Assembly: GCF_000283155.1 (NCBI RefSeq)
Contig: NW_004454216.1
Coordinates: 6,703,493 to 6,767,492 of the forward strand
Length of the DNA stretch: 64,000 nucleotides
Source: Ceratotherium simum simum
Lineage: Eukaryota > Chordata > Mammalia > Perissodactyla > Rhinocerotidae
Direction: 5' to 3'
Positions 23,311 to 35,470 of the stretch are shown in pieces. Numbering within the stretch: the first letter of the stretch is position 1; each line of letters opens with the position of its first letter. A program made the translations under genes and the position numbers. Under the pieces are notes generated by a model. That model was not told where the DNA came from. It did no database searches and worked only from the letters and a program-made list of their open reading frames with translations.

Positions 23311-25936
23311 ATGCTAAGTCAATAGGAATGAATAGCTCATAAAAGCCTACTGGAATAGATCACATCACAGCCAGGTACATCTGTTCTCAGCACTAACCAT
23401 TATCGTTAGCTTAAAATGCTTAAAATCACTGTGCATCCTCAGGTCTAGGGACAGATTATTCCAAGAAGATTCTGCTAAATAGATTTGGCAATGCAGTGAA
23501 GGGGACCTCCACTGCATTAAAGTGATGCATTTTGCATCTCAAAGGCTGTCAACTGTATTTAGAGGAACTGTTTGATTGAAGAACAATGCTCTAGGATGGG
23601 AGAGCAATTTTTCCGGCCCTTCTAAATCTGGGGGTGATTTTTACCCCAACTTGAGTTAAACGTACAATTGAATGGGCAACGCTCAGATTGGCAGGTAGCT
23701 AATACAAGCAGAATTGGAAACAGCTTTCATCTGTGGTGCAAAGGCAGTCACTCCAGCCTGTTTTTGACTGGAACTCTAAGGTGAAATGGCATATCGAGAG
23801 GTCTCAGTGAGGTCGGACTTCAAGCCATCAACTGGAGATACATAAGTAGTAACCACAGTACTTGCTTCAAAGGGTTGTCTGCCCAACTGGGGGGAATAAA
23901 GGAACCACCCACCTCTTCTTTTGCAAATGCCTTCTCTTTATCCTCTTGCCTTGATCTGTGATGTTATCCTCACTGTGTGACATAGGGGTTACAGCACTGG
24001 GAGGGAAACTCGGTTGTGTCCTTCTGAAGAGCTGCCCCAAAAAATAGTTAGAAAGAGTTTCAAGCTTGTAGTTCCATGCTTCAATTACAGTGGCGTTATG
24101 TGTTTCTACTGAGTGAGACAAGTTGCAAGCTAGCTTGTTAAGAATGATTTACACCGTAATTCTAGGGAAAAACAAATGCGAGTGACTGAGATTTGAGAAA
24201 GAAGAGTAGGGAGGAAGTGCCAGACTAAACGAATCCTAAGTAAATAGGGTGGGGCTGGGTTTGAGTTTGGCGTTGTTTTTTAGTGTTTTTTGTTTGTTTG
24301 CTTGCTTACTTCAAAAAAAAAAAACAAAAGAGAAAATGTATGTATTGTTGGTAATGACTTCTCTCACCTGGGTGGAATGAAGCAAAAGAAAACAGAATCG
24401 CTCCATTTGCTCCGTGTAAAAGCAAATTTTAGGGAGAGGACAGGTGTTTCTCTTAAATTCGCATGACAACATCTTCCTGGGAATGAGCAGTACTGGAAAG
24501 GAGAACTAAGAATTCCACTTCTTTTTTTCCCCAAATGTGGCGGAAAAGGTTTTGTTAGGGTGAGATAAGCATTTTCCATAAAACAATGCAGTGGTGACAT
24601 GAGGTAATTACATGGTGACTGGGACACACCGCATGGCATACTGGAGAAATTACATGATACCTACGTGATAACTATGGTAACTCTCATTATAGCTACTGTA
24701 TTATCTGCTGATAACTATATAATTAGTTTGTGTCACCAAAGCACCCTAAACGCATGCCTGTTCCAGCTACTCTGGTAGAAAAAAAAATAAACTTTTTTGC
24801 AAGGGGGAAAAAAAGCTAATGAAGAAAGTTGCCAAGAACAGATATTTTGTAATCTGTGCTGAATCTCTGCTGGAAAACATGAACAGTAACGAAGCTGAGA
24901 AGACAGTAAAAGAAATTCGGGGCAAGGTGCCAGACGCCCAGACGGAAGGAGAATGTGGACCAAAAGATTGCGACAATCGGGTAATTATGGTTTATGAATT
25001 TCAGCTTTAATCTGTAGTTCAGTGAGTCCTGATTAAATATCTGTTAAACACAATTAAAGTTTGTTTTTGTATTTCACCGTCTTGATCAGAATAATTAGAG
25101 ACTGCGTGTTTCATGTCAAAAGTAGCAAGAGGAATTTTAGTGAATGAACATCGTTTTTAAAAGCCATTTGTAGCACCAGCTGTTGGCATTATTTTATATT
25201 TTAGTGTTATCAGCATAAAGATGGTCCTCTGGATGCTGAATAGTTTCCAGCAGGACAAGGATGTTATGCTGTCATGATGGGCCTGTGCTGATGAGGCTTG
25301 AGTGCTTAACGGCTAATGTTCGCTGGAGATGGTGGACAGGGGAGACGTAGGTCAGGGAAGCAGATATTTTGGTGAGAGAAGGAAGACATTTGAGTTAAGT
25401 TTACCCAAGCAAGGAGCTGAGGGAGGGAATTTCTCATGGTAAAGTCATTTGTGTGAACACCTGCAATGCTGGTTAGCTTATTAAGACAGGCTGTATATAG
25501 TGCCTGCAGGGAGGGCACAAAAAAGGTGTGATGAGAAGTCCTGGAACTTGGTCCTGGTTGGTTCTTGGTTAAAACCTGTGTCTTTTATTCCTAGAGTTAG
25601 AAGAAAACAGTGCTGAAAGAACTTACCATATTAATAATTCTTTGGCTAGGGTTAGCAGTATGAATTCTGCAAAAGGACAAGTTGGAATACAAGTAGTATT
25701 AACTGAAACTAGGTAAACGGGTAAAATAAGACTCTACAAACCAAAACTGAGACTATGATTTCCATACACATGTGCCAAAAGTGGGGCTAGAGAGTTGTAA
25801 GTTACTATCTCTTTAAAAATTATGAAAGAGGGTATGTAAAAATTTCTATGCAGCTTACCATGATATGAGTTTTAAAGAAATAAGATGCTGTTTTGCTTGC
25901 TATTTGAAATTTGAATACCTAGAATATTTTGGTCCC
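23311..25936. other. Unassigned DNA with TTTG-rich stretch and a lysine-rich short ORF
   Basis: A TTTG/TTGC-rich stretch lies at about 24285-24310, followed by A12. A 63-codon plus-strand frame at 24819-25010 has an acidic/basic composition (many K, E, N) and a possible donor (cgg|gtaatt) at its end. It has no convincing splice acceptor upstream and no recognisable domain, so I do not call it a gene. Confidence 0.4.
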
Positions 25937-26435
25937 TCTGATAGAATGATGGACCCCACGCCCCCAACAAAGATGTCCATGTCCTAATCCTCAGAACCTG
26001 TAAATATGTTGCCCTGCCTGGCCAAAGGGACTTTGCAGATGTCACTAAATTAAGGATCTTGAGATGGGAAGATTATCCTAGGTTATCTGGGTTGGCGTAA
26101 TATAATCACAGTGTTCCTTGTAAGGGAAGGCAGGCAGGAGGGTCAGAATCAGAGAAGATGTGATACTGGAAGCAGGGTCAGAGAGAGAGATTTGAAGATG
26201 CTACCCTGCTGGCTTTGAAGATGTAGAAAGGGGCCCTGAGCCGAGGAATGCAAGCAGCGTCTAGAACCTGGAAAGGACAAGGAGAGGGATTCTCCCCTAG
26301 AGTCTCCAGAAAGAACACAGCCCTGCTGACACCTTGATTTAAGGACTTCTGACCTCCAGAACGGTAATAAATTTCTATTGTTTAAGCCATTAAGTTTGTG
26401 GTACTTCATTACAGCGGCAATGGGAAACCAATGCA
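25937..26435 (+). mobile_element. Solo LTR, MaLR/ERVL-type (MLT1-like)
   Basis: About 500 bp, from 'tctgatagaatgatgg' through 'ccatgtcctaatcctcagaa', 'aagggactttgcagatgtca' and 'attatcctaggttatctgg', to the LTR end 'aataaatttctattgtttaa' and '...gggaaaccaatgca'. The aataaa and the 'ttaagccattaagtttgtgg' ending are typical of mammalian MaLR LTRs. The 5-bp sequence gtccc lies on both sides (25932-25936 and 26436-26440), which fits an ERVL-type TSD. No internal retroviral genes are present, so it is a solo LTR. The exact subfamily needs a database. Confidence 0.75.
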
Positions 26436-27654
26436 GTCCCCAGGAACCTGCTCCCTGGATTTGATATCCATTTAAAAGTTGTCCAGTTAAAAGTGCATCT
26501 GGATGTGAGAAAAACAATAAGCCTCTATGAATTTAATCTTCTAAGGCCCATTCTCCAGGCTGTCTCTATAGTATCATTTGGAGACACCTGCTATGGTAAG
26601 AATTAAGAAAGCCTATGTATTATGAATTAAAATCATGGACAAATTCAACCCTATCCCCCAGCACCACTTACCAACAATATATTCCACGAGTAGAAATGTT
26701 TACGGGAAGGGAGGATTGTAGAGTGAGAATCATTTCTCTAACAACAGTAGCATTTAACATTTGAATACTTCACCACAGTTTAAACCATTTCGCTTTGCCA
26801 ATATTTGGCCCTTTTTGACCTAGAGAAATGGCAATTTCATATGGTTCAATGTACCAGGTGTTATTTAAACTTTCTAGGACTTAGATTAAAAGGTTTTCCC
26901 AAGATTATATAATTAATAAATGTGAGAGTTATGTAGAGTTTAGGCTAGGAAAATGCTTATATGCAACATATTCAGGTAAAAAGAGGGTCAAATCCCAACT
27001 GGCCAGAGATGTTTCAGCAGAGTTGAGGATGCAGGTGTGTGTTTCATGTGCCATTCCAAAATGTGACAGTTTAAAAATCATAAGAATGCTGTAGGGTAAA
27101 GTAAGTATAACTCAAACAGACACAGACAATGATTGAAATTTGCTACCTAGCATTTTCGTATTCCAAAGAGCATATTCTACTGTGGAGGAAAGTGGGATAG
27201 CACAGTGCTTTAGAATGGTATTGCTTATAAGGATTCCTAGCCTCTTTTGATTTACAGCTTTCATTGATAATCTGTTGAAAGCTGTGGACCCTCTCCCCAG
27301 AAAAGGACACTGTACCTTTTCAAAGGATTCGCAGAACCCCTCAAACCTCTTGGTGGACCTCGGATTGATTATCCCTGGTTTACAGTTGTGTTCTAATAAA
27401 AGCACAGTGGGACTGCCTGGTCTGACGTGATTGGAGATGAGAATTGTGCAATACTTATTTGCCACGTGATTTTGGACCAGTCGTTAATGTACACTGAGGT
27501 CCAGGCTTTTAATTGGTAAAAATTAGTACTTTTGATGCTCAAGTGCTAGGAAAGTACATTTTGTTTTTAAAGCATTTGGGGGTACATTTAAAGAACAACT
27601 GAATGAAAAGCACTGGTATTGCCCTTGTTTACTGCTCATTCTTTTATCGTTTAG
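26436..27654. other. Unassigned DNA, no gene seen
   Basis: A weak antisense MIR-like trace may exist at 26845-26960. The 117-codon minus-strand frame at 27112-27465 has no recognised domain and is not called. Confidence 0.4.
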
Positions 27655-28072
27655 TCATTCATTTATTCATTCATTCAGCAAATATTTATTGAGCCCCTAC
27701 TGTTCTAGGCACTGGGAATATGGCAGTGAGCAGGACTACAAAACCCTCTTTCCACTACAAGATTCTCTTTCCTCATGGAACATTCTAGTTAGAAGAGATA
27801 GTAAATATATAAACATACTAACACACATTGATGAGTAAAATGAAGAAAATAAGAGTGTAACCTAATAGAGATAGCACAGTAAGGAGATAATATGAGCTGA
27901 GACTTGAATGATGTTGGAAACCAGCCATATGAAAATCTGGAGGAAAAGCATTTCAGGCGGTTGGAATAGCAACTGCAAAGACTCTGAGACTACAGTAAAC
28001 TAGGCTTGTGAATTACGAAAGGAAGTCAGTGATGAAGAAGTATATTGGAGATGTGATCAGAAAAGGAGTCAG

Positions 28073-28287
28073 GGCCGGCCCCGTGGCTTAGCAGTTAAGT
28101 GCACGCGCTCCGCTGCTGGCGGCCCGGGGTTCGGATCCCGGGCACGCACCGACGCACCGCTTCTCTGGCCATGCTGAGGCCGTGTCCCACATACAGCAAC
28201 TGGAAGGATGTGCAGCTATGACATACAACTATCTACTGGGGCTTTGGGGGAAAAATAAATAAATAAAATTAAAAAAAAAAAAAAAAA
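28073..28287 (+). mobile_element. ERE1 SINE, young-looking, sense
   Basis: Equine SINE with the ERE1 head (gggccggccccgtggcttag), intact A and B boxes, body 'gcaccgacgcaccgcttctc' and 'catacaactatctactgggg', and a tail of (aaat)n followed by A18. It is bounded by a perfect 15-bp TSD (agaaaaggagtcagg at 28059-28073 and 28288-28302), which shares its last bases with the element start. The long pure A-tail, perfect TSD and many retained CpGs indicate the most recent insertion in the window. It lacks the 'gttagctcaggg' tail units of the other EREs. Confidence 0.97.
28084..28138 (+). promoter_or_regulatory. Internal Pol III promoter (A and B boxes) of the ERE1
   Basis: A box tggcttagcag at 28084-28094 and B box ggttcggatcc at 28128-28138, both close to the tRNA-gene consensus and 33 bp apart. 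They come from the tRNA ancestor of the SINE. This is not a functional tRNA gene, because no cloverleaf or anticodon arm is maintained. Confidence 0.8.
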
Positions 28288-28490
28288 AGAAAAGGAGTCA
28301 GGAACCAGATTATGCAGGCTTCATTGTGATAAGTTTGAATTTTATTCTAGTTGCAGTGGGCAGCCATTGGATATTTATGTAGTAGGATCTGATTTCACAT
28401 TTAAAGAAATCCTGTAGTTGCTGTACAGAGAATGGAGTGTAGGGGAGCAAGAAGAGAAGGGATCCCAACTGATTCGTTAAGAAAACGGCC

Positions 28491-31300
28491 AAAGCTGAAG
28501 ATAGAAAGTAATCTCATGACAGTGTAATATATTGCCTCATAGAGAACTTGAGCTGTTTTGTGTTGAGCAGCCAAGAGAGTAGAAACTGATTTATGAAGTA
28601 TAGCGTCTCATATGTCTTTGGTCTATTAAAGGATTGTTTTGGCCTAAAAATGTTCTTCCTGAGAGGAAGAGGAAAAGGAAATGTGAGCACAGTCCAATGA
28701 TGTTTGTAAATGAAGCAGAGTTATTTGGTGGGAAAAGACTTGTTCAAGTAACTGAGAAAGTCACCAGCGATCTGGAACTTGAATAGATAAGGGAGTTATT
28801 GTGAGTTGGGGCCCATTTTACTAAGGCTCATCACAAGTCAGCCTCCTCTGTTTCCTAAAACCTGCCTAAGATCACATGTCATTTAAACTCTTCCTATGCC
28901 CATTTGAAATATAGGTTTAAATGCCTTGCTTCTTCACCACCATCTGCCCCTCCAAGTAGTCCACAGAGACGATCACCACAGTGATTGGGGCAAATGTGAT
29001 GCAATTTGAATGAATATCAAGAAAGGAAGAAATTCTGTTATGTTTATAGGTATATCCCAATAGAATTAAAATGTTAGGTCCAGGGGTAAATATTAGTGCA
29101 ATGTATTTGGGGCTTTAGTGAGCCACCAACTTTGCTTGAGAGAAGTTAATTCTATTATATTTTGTCAACCAGTTAAAACCCTTAATAAATGGTAAATCAT
29201 ATTAAATATACCCAGGAAGAATGCTTGTGTAAAAATAGTGATTTATTGTTAGCTTATGGACAACTTATTTTCACTAATAAACTAGAAAATTATATCAGTC
29301 ATTTCTCCATGATATTTATAAATAATGCAAATTGCTACAATAATCAATTATATATGAAAATATATGTAGAAAATCATTCAGGAGGCAAGGGGCAGAAGCC
29401 TTTTCCAAAGAGGCACTCCTGTGAGACTATAGGCTACAGCTTCAGGGTAGAGGGAAGAGATGGACAGAGATGAGAAAACTGCATTAGAGTTAAGGGTAAC
29501 TAACTGGAAGTGAATTTCATAATCAGAGTTTCTAGAATGACCTTGCAAATTATATTTCCAGGGAAATGTGGGCATAATAGTATAGTATCATGGAGTATCC
29601 TTATTGCATGGACCAAAAACAATTAGGTACTATATAGAAAGACATATTATAAATGCTAAACGTACTGAGCTTATTTAAATGAAAGCTTAACAACTGGTTA
29701 TTATTTCATTGTTGTTTTAATTAAAGTTGAAAAACCCTATAATAGAATTCCCTGCCCTTCTGCCACCCTAGGTCTTTATGCTATCTTAAACCCTTCCCTC
29801 CCTTCAGTTCCCAACTGCCCTTTCTCTGGGGAACAGAATATAAATTATCCTATCTAAATTTCAAGAATGACTATTCCCACATGAGAGCATATCAAAGCTG
29901 AGAAGAGAATACAGAACTCTTAACAACCAGTACTATTCACATCAGCTCATCTGCTACCTCCTAATAAAACTGGTTGTTAATCTTCCCTGATTTGTCTACA
30001 TCTTTCAGGTAATAAAAGTGTCTAAACCGTAATGCATTCTTCCAGAGAAGATAATCAGGTAACTTTATACCTCTCTGCTCAGCGACACAATGTCCCTTTG
30101 TATCCAGTCCCTGAATTGAATTGACATTTCTAGCTGACACTTTACATCAAAGGTCATTTTTCTCAGTTCCCTATCTGATCTTTTTTATTGTCTTCTAGCA
30201 TATTCCTAATACTTAAAAAGATTTCTTCCTCCCCGGCAGTACACTGAAAGCTTCCAATTTCATTATCTCATTGGTATATTTCATTAATTATTAAGATCTC
30301 TCCAAATGTAAGTTTCTTGTCCCAGCAAAGTGGCTGAGTCCCATCATTAGAGATATTAATAGACAGAATATTGTGAACACCAAAAGCATAGTTAAGTTGG
30401 GCATAACCCTGAACTGCCAAAGGAACAAAGATCTCCCAAGTAGAAAGAGCTCTCCTAACTATAATGATTTCATAAGGGCCATTAATTACTTAGTAAATTT
30501 TCTTAAAAGGGACTGAGTCAATGTGAGTAAAAGATTTGGTTTCCTTCATTTATTTATGTTGAGCCATTCAACTCATACAGGTTGGAAAACAATTTCCAAG
30601 GCAAGGCCAACTAGTGTTTTGTGACTTAATATAGATACTGCATCCTGAAGGTTATCTTTTATTTTCCCTTAAATTTTGGCTATTTCTACTTTACCCTCCT
30701 AAAAAAAAGAAAAGCATAAAAATATTATGATCTAGTAAAATAACAGAACTTCCAAAAATTATTTACTAAAAAATAAACTTAGCCATTAAGAGTCTAATGC
30801 TATCGAGGTTATTGCCAAAAAAATTGGATGGAAATTAAAAATCAGAAATAACATCACAGAAATAGGAAAAATATGGTGCCCTGTCTAGAATCTAAAAGCC
30901 CTGAAGATATAGCACTGCTACCAGAACTAAGGGAGACAGGATTAAAAGAGAGATCACAAGAGAATATCCAGCTTTAAAAAGGACGCCTGAGAGCTGAGGA
31001 AGAGATATGTTTTAGATGAAACTTTAATAGTGATAGAGCATTTACCAAGGCATAAATAGTCTATAGAGTGCAAGTTATCCTATCTCCCAAGGAGATTTGA
31101 TAGTAAACGCAGATGAGATTGTGAGGGTAGGAAGGATTTAAAGGAAAAGGTCAATATAAGTTAGATGAGAAAATAGACGTGTTGGGAGATATTTTGAAAA
31201 TCATGAGTTCATACTACGTAACTCTTTGTCTTTATCCCTCTTTGTAGAAACAACATGTGAACAAATCCAGAGATGAAGGGAAACCCACAGGAAGGAAACA
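28491..31300. other. Unassigned AT-rich DNA, no gene seen
   Basis: No recognised repeat or exon. Short open frames (up to 94 codons at 29189-29473) lack domain-like composition. Stretches of A and T runs around 30.7-30.9 kb look like ordinary intergenic or intronic sequence. Confidence 0.45.
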
Positions 31301-33897
31301 GTTAACTTTTCACTGGCATGCTTATTCTATTTTTTTTTTAAATTTGTGTTTATATTAGATGGTGGGATGTTGTTGCATTCCATTGATAGAGAGGATAAAA
31401 AAAGAAAAAGAAAAAGGAGTGAAAGGCACAATACCTATGTTATCTCCCAATGTATTTTTGAATGACTCTGATCCAACTCTCAGTTTCAAGCTGTTTAAAT
31501 CCATGTCACTGATGGGTCCAAATCTAGTGCTAACATGTTTGGGACAATTAAAGTCAGCAGGGTTTTTGGCAACCTAACCCAGGCTTTATTGTATAAGGGG
31601 TAAACAGCCACTTGTAATTTAGTGAGTAAGTGCAGGTCTTTCATGATGCACATACTAGCCCCACTGAAAACCGATCAATTTCTGTGCGTGGCAGTGGCAT
31701 TCATAAGGCCCCTATGGAGCACTATCCCATGCCTGAGGATCATTACTCTTCCACAGGAGCACTGACAGATGTGATGAATGGCGGTACCTGGGAAGAGGAG
31801 TGTTTGGATGTTTAAACAGATTACATTTTCCTTTTAGAGCAGTAGACATTAGATCACATCTTAGACTGTCTACCCATGCAGACAGTGAGGATGAAATCAG
31901 GGCAACTTACGTGTGAACTAGTGAGATTCAGGTGCACCAATCATTGTTTCTATTGGGGGAAATGGACTTCACTTTGCATCCTGTCACAATATTATATGTG
32001 CTGCAAGCAATGGGTTATAGCCATATACAGCTGCTGGATGCTGGGCTGTCAACAGGCATGAGATTCCGTCCATCACTATTATCTACAACAAGACTCATTA
32101 CCTGCCAGCCAGTAAACATCCCATTTACACCATCTGCAATGAATTAAAAAGTGACGAAAAGAATCAGGATCTGTTTGAGTTGCAACATGATTGTCAAGTT
32201 CATTTTTGTCTTTGGAAGCCCTTCAGTTCTTTGAGAGACTTTAGGGAAAAATATATGATGGAGAAACCCAGGAATAGCCTGGCAGTGACAATGGCCGATA
32301 ATAATTGGCAGGTTTTTAACCAGGAATTTACAAATGCAATTAGCTTCTGAAAGCCTAGAACTTTGTCAATTCCCCTTTTCAGCTCTTCCCTCTCTCTGGT
32401 TTTTTGGTGTGCTGGAACTGGGAATCAATGTTGGATACTCCTAAATTGATACTGACTACAGTGAGAAATATTTCATAAAAATGTACATTTCAAGATAAAC
32501 TCTGAGGCAAAGCTGCCGCTGTATCCGGAAAGGGAGTGATGATTAATTTCTAATTTACCCGTGCAGTGATGCCTTCGGCAAGTGTGAATTCCATGTCCTA
32601 CGGTAAGGTTCTCTATAGCGGTTCCTACTTGAAGCAGTTATTGGAGTATTAAAAAGATACAGAGGTCTACTGGCACTTCAGGGTCTTTAATTTATATATA
32701 AGCAAACTCGCTGTCTGTCCAGATTACGCACATGGGTCATCCCCTCGTAGACACTGCAGAGCAAAGGATCAAATAGAAGTGTCACATACAAACCACGTGA
32801 GAAATAGCAGGATTTGATGTTTATTCATACACATCACCTTTTGTTAGCAGAATCTCTTATTTTTTCATGTTCCGTTTTCTTCATCCTATATTCCAACAAC
32901 AAGGAAATAACTTTCATCCTCACCTAGAAGGTGGGGGTTCTTGGTGTGGCCCAAGGTACTGCTCTGAGCAGGGAGACCAATTCTGAGATGAGGATATTGA
33001 AGATAAGCCCTTCTGAAAATAGCCCTGGCTAGGCAGTGGGATTTCACTCCCAGAAATCCATCTCTTCCTCCCACAAATTGCCCTTGTGGTAGTAATATAG
33101 GAAGGTGATTGTCTATTACCTCATCTCCTTACAGAGAAAAGCACAAGTGCTATGGGAAAGCTTTGTTTCTTTTAATCATTCCAGGCATCCCTGCCTTCAA
33201 TATTTCACTAAAGAGGTCCTCAGTTGCTTTTAGAAAGACACTCTAGTGAAAGAGGAAGAAACAGAGTAATGAAAATGATGACCTCATCTGGAAAGGCTTT
33301 CTAACCAAAAGGGATAAACTAGCTGTGACCTCTGTCCTTAAATCTGAGAATCAGACAAGGATAGGAAGGTAGTGTGAAGTTGTGACTACTTCTTCAAAAT
33401 TTTGCTTGGTAACTGTTTTTTCTGATGCCACAATTCAGCAGGACATATCATCTTTTTATCACATGCTCATCTTTATGTTTTTAGAGGGAAAGATGTAAAC
33501 CTCTATGTAGAAGATTTTTAGGGCTACTGACTTTATGCTAGAAATAAGGAAGAAAAATGCCACATTGTGGGAAGACGGAAGCTATTTTGCAGAACCTAGC
33601 AAGGGAGTGAGTGAGTTTCATTCTCCCTTCCTCTTCTCATCCACCCAATCCTGAACTTATACACTGTATTAATTCCACTAAGACAAAGTTAATTGCTGAT
33701 GGGGTCACATAGAAGTGTAAACGTTGCTTCTCTAAAAATTAAATCTGATTATATTTGAGTCATTTTAGTCCTGAACAACACATTTTCAAACTACAAGTAG
33801 AAGGAATGTGCCAGATAAATTATACTGTGAATTTATCGTGTTCATTCTAACTAGTAAATTTGACCAGCCTAATACTAAAGTTAGGTTAGGAAATAGA
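31301..33897. other. Unassigned DNA, possible conserved non-coding stretches
   Basis: No repeat family recognised. The parts at about 31650-32150 and 32500-32640 look single-copy. The second has several CpGs and TAAT-type homeodomain cores (gatgattaatttctaattta near 32540), which could suit an enhancer, but nothing here proves function. Confidence 0.35.
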
Positions 33898-33944
33898 GGA
33901 AATAGATGGATATAGGAAATAGGAATAGGAAATAGATGGATATA
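33898..33944. repeat. Local duplication of a 17-bp motif
   Basis: ggaaatagatggatata occurs at 33898-33914 and 33928-33944, with related ggaaatag units before and between. A small tandem-type expansion in AT-rich DNA. Confidence 0.75.
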
Positions 33945-34110
33945 ATCCATCTCTAATAGCATCAGAAAAGGGAAGTCCAGTATACTTTTAGTAAATGTAC
34001 ATATAATCAAACATAAAATCTTGATTTTTCACTGATTGCCAAGGATCAAAGAAATACTTTGAGAAGGATGGTAATAAATGTTTGGGAAAATTGGAGCTAA
34101 ATTATATTTT

Positions 34111-34186
34111 ATTACATCAGTAATAACTTAATGTACATAATTACATAAGTAATAAGTTATTACATAAGTAATAACTTAATGTACAT
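34111..34186. repeat. Short tandem/inverted repeat of ATTACATAAGTAATAA units
   Basis: The unit attacat(c/a)agtaataactt with taatgtacat occurs at 34111-34138 and again at about 34159-34186, with a partial copy between (34140-34158). Around 34150-34164, gtaataa and ttattac form a 7-bp inverted repeat around one G. No family recognised. Confidence 0.7.
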
Positions 34187-34735
34187 GCAAGAAATTAGTA
34201 TAAATTGAGTTACTATGTTCATGAGGTGTTAATACTTTACGTACCACGTCATAGATATATACAGAATACAAAATGGTGGAGTTCTTAAAGTCCTTTTATA
34301 TGTCACTTATATCCAATTGCTTTGGCAGTCTTATGGTAAAGTCTTGGAGTGGATTGCTTCTCAAGTCTAAATGCCCAAATAAACATGAAGCGTTATTCCC
34401 AGTCGCTGTCTTGGCAAAACACCATATAACTATCCCACGAAATAAAACTAGATTTGGAGAGAAGAGAGTACATTTTTGAAGCTACATTGAGGTGTGACCC
34501 AACATCAGTCGTTCAGCTTGGACTTATATTTTATGTTTGTATAAAATAGTGTTGTTGAAAACAATAATCCTGAGGGCAAAAAAAGTGTAACACAAAGTAG
34601 TAGGCACAGTCTTCACATGCCTCAAACTTCTAAGCTACCCCCTTTGTCACGAACGAGCAAATAGAGAGAGAGACCGTATTGGAATACCTGGCTTTCGTGT
34701 GGAGCTTCATCTTACCCTACCAAATACAAGGAGGT

Positions 34736-34770
34736 TGTGTGTGTGTGTGTCTGTGTGTGTGTGTGTGTGT
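34736..34770. repeat. TG dinucleotide microsatellite
   Basis: About 17 TG units with one CT interruption, ending at TTT. Probably polymorphic. The open frames crossing it on both strands (runs of V/C or H/T) are artefacts of this repeat. Confidence 0.95.
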
Positions 34771-35456
34771 TTTAAACAACAATCAACATGGATCAAATGG
34801 CCTGGAAGTAGCTTGGTGTAGTATAATCTCTGGTCACATCTGCAGCAAAGACTTTTTTGTGGGAGCTCCAAAAGCTCATAACTGTGGAGTGCACCATAAT
34901 TATGTTGCTTAGAAATCCATGTGAGAGAAAAAGCTCTTTTGACTTGAACCATGTCCCCCATTAATTTGGGGCTATTTGGAGATGGGCCATACGAACATTT
35001 ACTGAGTCTCTGTAACTTTTCTATTATTTCAATGGTTCTAAAGTGGAATCGATTAGTAAATGACTAAGGGGCGTAAAAACCCAGGAAGATGGTCGAGTAA
35101 AGAGTTCACGAAGGTGCCGCTGTCCTTGACTTCATGATCTTTTTGGATTAGATTTCATATCCCTTGATGTCTTCTCCTTTGATGACTGTTCCCAGAGAAC
35201 TTTAGCTATAGACAAAATAATAAGGAAAAACATAGTTAAGCTGTAATAGGAAATGGACACTTGAATATCTAGACTCTCCACGATTTTAGCTGAAGATGAG
35301 TTTCCATTTACTTATAGATTAAGTGTTCTAGAACAATGAAAGTTCTAGAGCTTTATTTCTTTGAAGACCATATTGAGAAGTTTACAGAAACATCTAGGGT
35401 ACAATCAGGGTATGTCCAGTCACAATCTCACATTTACTTGCATCCTTTCTGGCTTC
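34771..35456. other. Unassigned DNA
   Basis: No repeat or coding feature recognised up to the ERE at 35.47 kb. Confidence 0.45.
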
Positions 35457-35470
35457 AAAAGTAATGTACC

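Larger units (their letters stand above)
27655..28490 (-). mobile_element. LINE2 fragment, antisense, split by an ERE1
   Basis: It starts with the L2 terminal repeat in reverse (tcatttattcattcattcag), then 'gcaaatatttattgagcccc', 'ctgttctaggcactgggaat' and, further on, 'aatctggaggaaaagcattt' and 'ggcggttggaatagcaactg'. After the ERE1 (28073-28287) it resumes with 'gaaccagattatgcaggctt' and 'gggcagccattggatattta', matching L2 'ggccagatcatgtagggcct' and 'gggaagccattggaggg'. Because the two halves are colinear in L2, the SINE landed in an existing L2. Confidence 0.88.

Noticed and set aside
24819..25010. 63-codon K/E-rich plus-strand frame with a donor-like end
   Set aside because: No polypyrimidine tract or acceptor upstream, no recognisable domain. 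Too weak to call an exon.
26149..26517. 122-codon minus-strand open frame
   Set aside because: Lies antisense to the MaLR-type solo LTR and its flank. No retroviral protein similarity is expected on that strand.
28084..28138. tRNA-gene-like A and B boxes
   Set aside because: They belong to the ERE1 SINE. No cloverleaf, anticodon stem or 3' tRNA end is present, so no tRNA gene is called.
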